Positions 56,914 through 64,000 of a DNA stretch of 64,000 bases are shown piece after piece. The stretch lies in contig SAXG01000122.1 of assembly GCA_012932865.1 (NCBI GenBank), positions 16,740 through 80,739 of the forward strand, given 5' to 3'. This DNA comes from Amylostereum areolatum (Eukaryota; Basidiomycota; Agaricomycetes; Russulales; Stereaceae). Under the pieces are notes generated by a model, which was not told where the DNA came from, did not search any database, and worked only from the letters and a program-made list of their open reading frames with translations. Position numbers and translations under genes: made by a program. Each line of letters starts with the position of its first letter. Positions within the stretch are counted from its first letter, which is position 1.

Positions 56914-57039
56914 ACAGAGACATTTCACCTCGGCCCAGATCTTTGTCGCCTCCCTCAACTTCGGCATGATTTTTCGAGGCCACAACCACCTCCGACAAAA
57001 AACAACGAGTTCGATTTTTTACACAGTATATGCGCCATA
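56914..57039 (-). repeat. Right terminal inverted repeat of the 9.3-kb element
   Basis: Its complement matches 47697-47819 almost perfectly, starting TATGGCGCATATACTG. Confidence 0.92.
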
Positions 57040-57045
57040 AGCGGC
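57040..57045 (+). repeat. 6-bp target-site duplication (right)
   Basis: AGCGGC directly follows the right inverted repeat and equals 47691-47696. Confidence 0.85.
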
Positions 57046-57261
57046 TTCGGCCGCTGAATAAGCAATGTCAGAGCGACACAACTTCGCGGTGAGCCTTGGA
57101 ACGTCGGAACGACGTAGCGTTCGCGCTCACGCGCAACGAGTCGCCCTCGTCATGTCGTAGCGTCGCAGCGTCGCAGTGACAAAACGACAAAACGACAGAA
57201 TGACGCCCTCCATATATATATATACACCTTCCAGCTCTTTCCCTCTCCCTTCGTCCCCGCT

Positions 57262-57495
57262 ATGTCTATTGTCGCTGTCATATCCTCCTTTATTTCTCGC
57301 CCTGACCTCGCTGATGCCCTAACCGTCGACTCGTTTCTTCTATTCTTCCGCCTTGTTGTTCACCTCAAAGATCATCTTTCGTGGCACCGAGCGCCCTCGT
57401 TTCCTGGTCCCCCCCTTCACCTTCCGTCTGAAGTCACCGGGGTGGTGTCTGTCCTCGAAATTGTCCAAAGATGTAATGTGTTTCAAGATCAGTGA
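57262..57495 (+). pseudogene. 5' fragment of a KDZ-associated CxC5-type gene
   Basis: The frame opens MSIVAVISSFISRPDLADAL, continues FLLFFRLVVHLKDHL and a PGPPLHLPSEV turn, then stops. This resembles the helical N-terminal region of proteins that carry the CxC5/CxC6 cysteine clusters found with KDZ transposases. None of the later domains follows within reach. An alternating AT tract (57211-57224) lies upstream at TATA distance. It may be the remnant 5' exon of a copy truncated downstream. Identification is by pattern and tentative. Confidence 0.45.
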
Positions 57496-57898
57496 GTAGA
57501 GGGACAACTTAAGACAATGCATGGTGCATACTGCGTAATTGTGAGTGCCAAGCGCACTTGGCCGTCGATCTTGTCTCTGTCGTTGATATCGTTAGGGGAA
57601 TGGCCATGGAGTTGACGTTGTAGCTGTAGCGGTAGATGATGTCAGGAGGGTTGAGGGTGAGATGGAAGATGTGGGGAGGTCGATGGAGAGGATCGATTCG
57701 GGGGTGCTGGACAAGGATAAGGGAAGCGATATTGAGGGAGGGGTGGGGAGGTGTAGCAGACAACGGCGGAGATGTGGGGCATAGAAAGGTGGGGGGCGGA
57801 GGCTGAGGAAGTGGACATCGAGGGAGAGGAGCACACATGACGCACACTCAGTGCGTGCTGTCACGGTGTTACAAGATGTACACAAGTCGCCGCGGGGC

Positions 57899-58014
57899 CT
57901 GGTTCTAAAAGGCGGGGGGCTTCAACGGTTAAGCTCCAATAATTTGGGAGTTCATAATGGAACATATACTCACATTCCTGCGCTCACCGATTGTACCATT
58001 ACTGAGCCGTTGTG
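57899..58014 (+). repeat. Dispersed ~110-bp repeat, copy 2
   Basis: It reads GGGGCTTCAACGGTTAAGCT and ends GATTGTACCATTACTGAGCC, matching copy 1 (49917-50037) at both ends with a variable middle. Confidence 0.65.
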
Positions 58015-58109
58015 CTACAGTAATGTGAAGGGGTGCTCCCGCGCAAGACGCGTCTCACGGAACGTGCACGTGACTCGACCGAAAACACCTCGAAACACAC
58101 CAGCGCTTG

Positions 58110-58215
58110 AACCTAAACCTGGGGCTCCAACACGTTAAGCTCTGAAACACGAGAATTAGGTAAGTATATATAATCTTCATAATATAAAGTAAGCTGAATG
58201 TACCAGTATTGAGTT
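58110..58215 (+). repeat. Dispersed ~110-bp repeat, copy 3 (degenerate)
   Basis: It starts CCTGGGGCTCCAACACGTTA, keeps TTAAGCTCTGA, and ends TGTACCAGTATTGAG, a weaker match to the other two copies. Confidence 0.5.
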
Positions 58216-61200
58216 GTTTCGATTGGATCTGGGGGAGTCCAAGGGATAGAGAACGCGTTGGGTCCAGTGATGCGTGATCGAATCTGTTGAATCTCCAACT
58301 CCTTCATGCTTCCTTCTATCCATTTTTAGCACCGCCGTTTCTCACAAACTCTACACCAATATCATGCTCTTATTTCTGTGTCATCTTTCTTTCCGGATGC
58401 GAAATCGCGAGTGCGTCATCAGCGGCCTTCAAACATTCTTGTCTAATGCGCAGGCAGACTGGGGCCTTCGAAATGAGTCTCTGGTACGACGCGACTCACT
58501 TGAACCGAACTTTGTCGACCTCTTCTATGGCTGGACAGACCACGACCTCGAGATCCACAAGTCCACCCGACCTTTGACCACCATTTCCTCACCCGCGCCG
58601 CTGCTCGCCTGCCTCTTCTTTGTCTTGCCTGGACTCGCGCGCGTGAAGGCGACCCGCAAAACAGCGGGAGCAACTCCGCGTCGCTCCAACTGTGCAACCG
58701 GCATGATGCTCGGGTGTGCGCCAGGCTTGCCTTCGACGACATTGCTCCCGCCACCCCCGCCACTGAGCCGGTCCAGTGCTCGCCCGCGTGAGTCGGCGTC
58801 GGAGCGGTCTTGGTTTTCGAGCCAGAGGAACGGTGTGCCGAGAAGAGGAGAGGAGTCGTGCTCTATGAGGAAGGCGCTGCGCTCGGACTGAGGAGCGTGC
58901 CGCACTTGAGGAAGGTGCGGCCTGGGGAGATGAGTTCGAAGGGGAGGGAGATCGGGCATGTTGCGTTGGAGCACCAACGAGCGCGAGGGTCTGCGCGTGC
59001 GGTGGAAGGAGGCGTTGGAGAGACGAGGGTGACTGGGCATGGTGTCAGGATCAAACCGTTGGATAAGAGGCGGGGCTTACATTTCGAAATGAGGGCGTGG
59101 ACACCCTTGAGAGATATGCATTCGGATCCTTCGCATCGGGCAGCTGATCAGGTCCTTGGGAGAAGCAGGTATGCCTTGGGGGGGGTCGGGGCAGCGGTTG
59201 GGATGACATGTTGATCGGCTTCGAAGGTGGAGAGAGGGTGAATGACGGATGAGAACCCACCTCGACCATGCGCGAACGAGTCACACGAACGAGAACCTTG
59301 ACGGAGGTGAGCAACCTCAGTCTCTAAATGAACCGGTATGATTCAGTCCAGCGATTCATCGCACAATGCCACGCAAAGACTGTGGCCTATGAACGACATA
59401 AAAAGCAATATATCAAACCTTCATGTAGTTTTTCGACACGTACTTCTTGTAGAATGAAGGGTGTCGAATAAGCTTGAGGATGTAGTTGAGCATGAGGTTG
59501 GTGGTAGGGATGAGCGCGTTTCGGGTGGTAGGAGGAGTAATGCGCCAAATTCGCCGTCTGAGGAAAGTTATGAGACACGAAAAGTCCGTAAGGAGAAGAA
59601 ACATATCCAGTCCTCATGCCCAAGCATCAACCGCGCCAACCAAATCGAAGCGGCGGCAAGCAAGGAGGGTGGCATCAGGGTTTAGTGGTCGAGAGCTCTA
59701 GGGCGAACATTGACATTTTGTCCTTGTAGACAGCGATTCGAGCATGTGTAATGGGCCCATCTACAGTCAAAAAGTCAGTGAATGGAGGTCGATAACAACC
59801 ATTGACCTGTTGCCTGTTGCGGAGAGATGCTACAGGTAGGTCAGAGGCCTCAGAATGTGAATTTGACGCCCTGAGTATGTTCCCTCCGCCCGACCTCCCT
59901 CAACTCAACACCTCCGGACGAAATGCGTAGCCGGCCGCATGACATGGTGTGAACATGCGCGGACATCAATGGATGATGGCCTCTTGGGGAAAGCACAAAA
60001 ACGGCATGGCGGGGTGTCTAGACGCAAACGGGTGAGTACATCATGTCGACGCACTCAAATGGACTTACCTCCGACCCATCCACGTCCCTTTCCCCATCGA
60101 TTTCACCCTCGTCTTGATGGGGAGAGCCCCCGACGCGATGTTCAGTGTACGGCGACGGTCGCGAGCGCGGCGCCGGGCAAAGTGCCCCCCTGAATGCCCC
60201 CAAGAGCGAGACATTCTGCATGCGACCCGTGTCCTCTCCTCAATCACGGCACATAGCAGCGGCAGAGGAGAACAACGGGTTGATCGAAAGCACTGGTGGT
60301 GTCAGCAACGACTAGTGCGACAGCACCAAGTTACGACACAGCTGACTAGAAGATGAGGACGACAGAGGGGAGCCGATCAGACACGGCGACAGACGAGGGA
60401 AAGCAAGCAAAGTCGGTAGAATTGACTAGCTCGAGATAGGGAATATGTACAGCGAGAGGGAGCCTTATATACATGAGGGAGGAGAGACTTAGGTAAGCAA
60501 CCAATACACGGCAATCAGTAAGCAGACCAAGTATAAGTAAGCAGTCGTATGTAAAAGAGACACAGCATGAGTCCGTACTGTACAGCATGAGTCAGGGGAA
60601 AGGAGTCAGACCCGGGCCGAGATGAGTCACGTGGGCGGGTGGGATATAGATGAACCGGGTCCGGGCCAAAGTGGAGCGGACCGGTGATAAGCCCAATAGT
60701 CCTAAAGCGTGTAACCGATGTAAAGTAAAAAAGAAAATTATGACACGTTCATGACAGGTGGCTAGCGGGGTGAAGGTAAGTACTCATCAAGTCCGGTCAT
60801 ACAAACGTAGACTGATGTTCTTCTCCATCCACCCTTCCTCTCAAGTAAGGCCTTCGCGCACCAGAGCTCCCCCGCCCTACGTGACACGAGGTGTCCGCCC
60901 GTGCGGTGCAAACGGCAACTGCGTCGGTCATGTGTTTGCGTGAAGGTGAACGTAACATGATACCCCCTAAAGAGACGCGAGTGCGGTAAGCAATCCTCCT
61001 TTTTGACGCATAAGAGAGGTGACAATGATGATTACGAGTGATGAGTGGTGGGATAACACCTGGAACAAGGTGAGTACAAGCCATTCGTGTCTGAGAGAAA
61101 GTGCTCAACGACGATGATGCACCCCACGCGGCGGCACCACGCTCCCCCCCCGAGACATCCCGTCAGGACTCAGAACTGCCAACACCCTCATCGTTACCGT

Positions 61201-62061
61201 GAGGATCGTTCGCCACGGGGCCGGATCCTTGAACTTTCGAGGTGTGTAGGGCCCGTGACCGGGTGACCGAGTCCTGGACGTCAACGATACCGTATGTGAA
61301 GTCATGCCCTTCTTGTCCTGCGCGTACGGGTGGGACGGCTCGCCACAGGTCTGAGCCTGTGAAATTGAGGCTCTTTACGATTTTTTTTTGGTTCGCAGAA
61401 CGTGTGCCGGGGAGGACATGCGAAGGGATGGAGACGGGGACGGCGTGCAGGCGTTGGAGGCGGTACTCGTCACTCGTGGGACAGCTGAGTGGTGAGCGCG
61501 TTCGAGGAGAATTCTGTTCAGGCTGGTGCTCATGGATCACGGAACTATTCATGTACAAAACCGTGCGACACGAACTTGTACCGTGAAAGTCTTAAAGAAT
61601 GTATCAAGATTGTAACCCAACGTGCAGATGAGCGATGACCGCGGCCCTCATGAAGGCTCCCAAACTCCCCAACCACGAGCTTCAAACGCCACCTTCTCCA
61701 ACCCAATACAACCATCTTCTCGTCCGACGCCGAGTCCGAGCCCTCTGCATTTGCGTGTGCGGAGGGCAGTGGCACGCCCATGCACTCTGCCTCCGTCTGT
61801 TGACGTGAAGGTCCCGTACACGTCTTCGCTGTCCATAGCGTTGAGTTGAGGATACAGGGTAAGGTGAGGTTGAATGTGAAGAAATATATGAAGGAGCCTG
61901 TGGGGCGGGTGGGGGGGGGGGGGGTTGGGCGGTCAGCCTGGGATGGGAGAGGGGACAGAGAGATGACACACCAATGAAGAAGACAGATATCCTTGTGTCC
62001 AGCCTCGTGTCAGGACATTATAGGCCAAAATAAGTCAGAGGAACGTCATAGGGATGAGCTC
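58216..62061. other. Region without a supported gene
   Basis: Several medium open frames occur on both strands (for example 58274-58891 plus, 58525-59040 minus, 61163-61558 minus) but I recognise no family and cannot join them by good splice sites. A 13-codon stretch at 60703-60742 reads KACNRCKVKKK, the start of a Zn2Cys6 cluster, and then meets a stop within a few codons. The rest appears non-coding or decayed. Confidence 0.4.
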
Positions 62062-64000
62062 GCTTGCTCAAGGTCTTTGATGATCGCATGGTTTCGTAGC
62101 TTGATCATCATCCAAAAAGAAATCAAAACACTCCTTTCGCATCTCGCGCACTATCGCCTGGTAGCCACCGAACCACGCCTTTGTCATCTCCGTGCAGACG
62201 AGTTGAAGCGCCGGTGGCCGTTCTCCACCAAGTCTGGAAACATGGCCGGGTTGCAATACTGACCGCAGAAGTCATCAGACTCTTTATGTGGTCTTCATGT
62301 GAAAGACGTCCACAGGAAGTGCGCACTTGTCGAAGTAATCATCATGCACATATTGAAGGTGCTTCAGAGACTGCACGTGTGTCGTAAAGATGCAACGAGG
62401 AAGGGAAGCAGGCGTCGGGAAAACCGGCGCAAACAATCTGCAAATGAGATTCAGCGGGACGAGTTGGTAGATAAGGATGATACAACTTACCCGAGCACCA
62501 TGATGGCCTCCGACCCAAAGAAAGTGGCACGGGAAAGCATGAACGCAAGAGCAATGCCAAGCTGCTCATTGTGCGTGCGGTGTCGACCGAACCGTGCACG
62601 AGGTTTGGAATTGCCGGAATCAGGCTTTGTTGGGCATCCGCTGCCACCACCCTCATCAACTTCCCCATCCTCGTCGACATGTAGCAGCTCCTCCGTAGTG
62701 TTCTCGCCCTCATCCTCTACACGGACAAGCTTGAGACGTGAGAACGTCTGAAGCTGAAAGAGAGCGGAATGCCCAGCCACATCTTCGAGGTACGATGGGA
62801 CGGCTCGGTGCACGTACGAAACCCAGGGGTGGTGGATATGTCACAGCCGTCAACAGCGCAGAGTCCATCCATGTCGGAATGGTCGTTGCAGAACCGTGCC
62901 CTTTGGCTCGGGAGATCACCCTGGCAGTTACGAACTTGACAGCAGGGGCGGCCAACCGTGACGCCGTCCATCACCACAGCACGGATGAAGCTACAAGGGT
63001 TATAACATCAGCAAATAAGTCATGCAGAGGAGATTACACGGAGTACAGAGTGTCGTCATCCTCTCTGTAGGCAGCATCGGTCGCATACGTGACTCCAGTG
63101 TTCGACCCGGGCCTACCCTGGCCTTGTTCCGTTCCTGTAGAACGGGATTCAAGCGCTCGGCTTGATCGCCTTATTCTCCAGCACCAACGGATACCCTCGC
63201 TCGTCATACTCCCGAAGTAATGCGTAGAGGAAAAATGCGTCCCCCAACCAGAACAGGCGTGAGAGTCGTAGCGATTGACCATTCCGGGGGAAAGCGGCTT
63301 GAAGAATGTGCGTGTTCGAGGTGTAGATTCGCCCCTTATTTGTAGCTGACACCTAGTATCGGCAACCGTGAGTACAGGTGTGAAGGAAAGCAAAAATCAT
63401 AGACGCACCATGCAAATACATATGACCATGTGAAGTGGTCGCACAGAGAAGTCTCCAGATTGCGTGTGTCGCAACATGAATAGCCGGTGGTACGCCTGCG
63501 TAGTGAACACGCAAGTGCGATGCTCGTGGATGTAATATGTTGGGTAATAGCGTGCATAGCATTCTACTTGGTCAGATTCACGGACTCCGTGGACAGCGGA
63601 TAGTGAATACATACTTCGACAATTTGCTGAATACGACACAGCGGGTACAGGCCCAAAAATCCTTCGAGAAGTAGGTGACATGGATAGCGATAATATGCGA
63701 CAAGTCTTGAGGATCGGGAGGGCGCCCTTGCCGAATGTGCACGCAACGTGGGTCAAGGCACGTACGAGTGGGGGGATAGATGTTGTAGAATCCTGTATAT
63801 ATGGTCAGTGTTAACGGTGAATAAGAAAGATACTGCTACGTACCAATCCCCAAAGGTACTCCGTGTTGAATGAATAGGTCGAGTAAGTCGCCACCGCTGC
63901 CGGCAGGAGGAGCGTGGTCCCAGCAAGGTTGCGGAGGATTGACCAACATGCGCCGACTACATCAGGGGAGTGAAGAGAGAGCGCGGAAGATAAAAAGTCG
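62062..64000 (-). pseudogene. KDZ-associated CxC5/CxC6 gene, decayed, runs off the window
   Basis: From the right edge the minus strand reads a CxC5-like stretch (DLLDLFIQHGVPLGI, then TRTCLDPRCVHIRQGRPP, YYPTYYIHEHRTC, YAGVPPAIHVATH, VSATNKGRIY, LFWLGDAFFLYALLREYDER). Next comes the CxC6 zinc-chelating motif (VVMDGVTVGRPCCQVRNCQG, RFCNDHSDMDGLCAVDGC), an acidic linker, and the C-terminal part YCNPAMFPDLVENGHRRFNSS followed in another frame by TKAWFGGYQAIVREMR and FDFFLDD. Frame changes at several points, at least one near 62200, so the copy is broken. Such proteins accompany KDZ transposons in mushroom-forming fungi and may capture or guide the transposase. The 5' end lies beyond 64000. Confidence 0.75.

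Larger units (their letters stand above)
47697..57039. mobile_element. 9.34-kb two-gene DNA transposon with integrase-like DD35E transposase
   Basis: Near-identical inverted repeats of about 123 bp (47697-47819 and 56914-57039) start TATGGCGCATATACTG and are flanked by a perfect 6-bp duplication AGCGGC. Inside are an integrase-core transposase (plus, 48025-49744) and a convergent, intact 15-exon gene (minus, 50563-56205). Similarity between the ends continues more weakly for another ~60 bp (shared TAGATGTTGGCGGAGG). High identity of the repeats and intact genes indicate recent activity. A 1.2-kb element of another family (54505-55725) has inserted later. An integrase-type enzyme combined with a 6-bp duplication and a large partner gene does not match the transposon superfamilies I know (Ginger makes 4 bp; Polintons make 6 bp but carry a polymerase). 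Confidence 0.9.

Noticed and set aside
47697..57039. Interpretation as a Polinton/Maverick because of the integrase and 6-bp duplication
   Set aside because: No protein-primed DNA polymerase, capsid, ATPase or protease genes are present between the repeats, and the ends do not start with AG.
57593..57790. Open stretch downstream of the KDZ-like 5' fragment (reads GNGHGVDVVAVAVDD...)
   Set aside because: No similarity to CxC5 proteins and biased composition; joining it to the fragment needs arbitrary splice sites.
58525..59040. 171-codon minus-strand frame
   Set aside because: No family recognised and overlapping open frames on both strands; coding potential cannot be supported.
63600..63625. 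Match of a 17-base string to the inner-element terminus near 28483
   Set aside because: At 63606 it lies within coding sequence of the KDZ-associated gene and has no flanking inverted partner or duplication; likely chance.
1..64000. CRISPR arrays, bacterial operons, riboswitches
   Set aside because: None seen; all gene structure is eukaryotic with spliceosomal introns.

Overview
The window is nuclear DNA of a filamentous basidiomycete, most likely an Agaricomycete such as a wood-decay fungus. The reasons are: genes cut by many 47-70 nt GT-AG introns, intron-bearing tRNA, secreted and sugar-utilisation genes of the kind found in this group, and mobile DNA typical of it (Plavaka and KDZ families, DUF6532, a LINE with an RNase H domain). 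Gene structures were worked out by reading splice sites and frames by eye; family names come from recognised motifs, with no database search.

Left part (1-17.3 kb): host genes. In order: LC8 dynein light chain; an Axl2-like cadherin-domain membrane protein (minus strand); a proline tRNA (CGG) with a 28-nt intron; a secreted cysteine-rich protein with a CBM19-like tail; a long uncharacterised multi-exon gene with one in-frame TGA; a degenerate stretch; and a 602-aa Crinkler-like protein with a divergent kinase domain, with a decayed inverted paralogue next to it.

Centre (17.5-40.0 kb): a sugar-transporter pseudogene (minus strand) is split by a 21.2-kb nest of transposons. The outer element (18380-39587) has CAGGAAAACC inverted ends and a 2-bp AT duplication. 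It carries an intact DUF6532 gene and an intact Plavaka transposase, divergently transcribed. A second Plavaka-type element (21533-28501, CATCAGCAA ends, TA duplication) sits in the promoter between them and carries its own decayed transposase plus a divergent accessory gene. A LINE (32398-38188) with a perfect 15-bp target duplication is inserted downstream of the outer transposase.

Right part (40.0-47.1 kb): a divergent host pair, GH31 alpha-xylosidase and a 16-exon MFS sugar transporter, probably one small xyloglucan-oligosaccharide utilisation unit. About 550 bp past the transporter lies a 9.34-kb DNA transposon (47697-57039) with near-perfect ~123-bp inverted repeats and a perfect 6-bp duplication (AGCGGC). 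It encodes a retroviral-integrase-like DD35E transposase and, on the other strand, an intact 15-exon 1190-aa protein of unknown function. A 1.2-kb non-autonomous relative of the inner Plavaka element has jumped into one of that protein's introns. This two-gene element is my best candidate for an undescribed system.

Far right (57-64 kb): a 5' fragment of a KDZ-associated CxC5 gene, dispersed ~110-bp repeats, a stretch with no convincing gene, and a decayed KDZ-associated CxC5/CxC6 gene running off the window edge.
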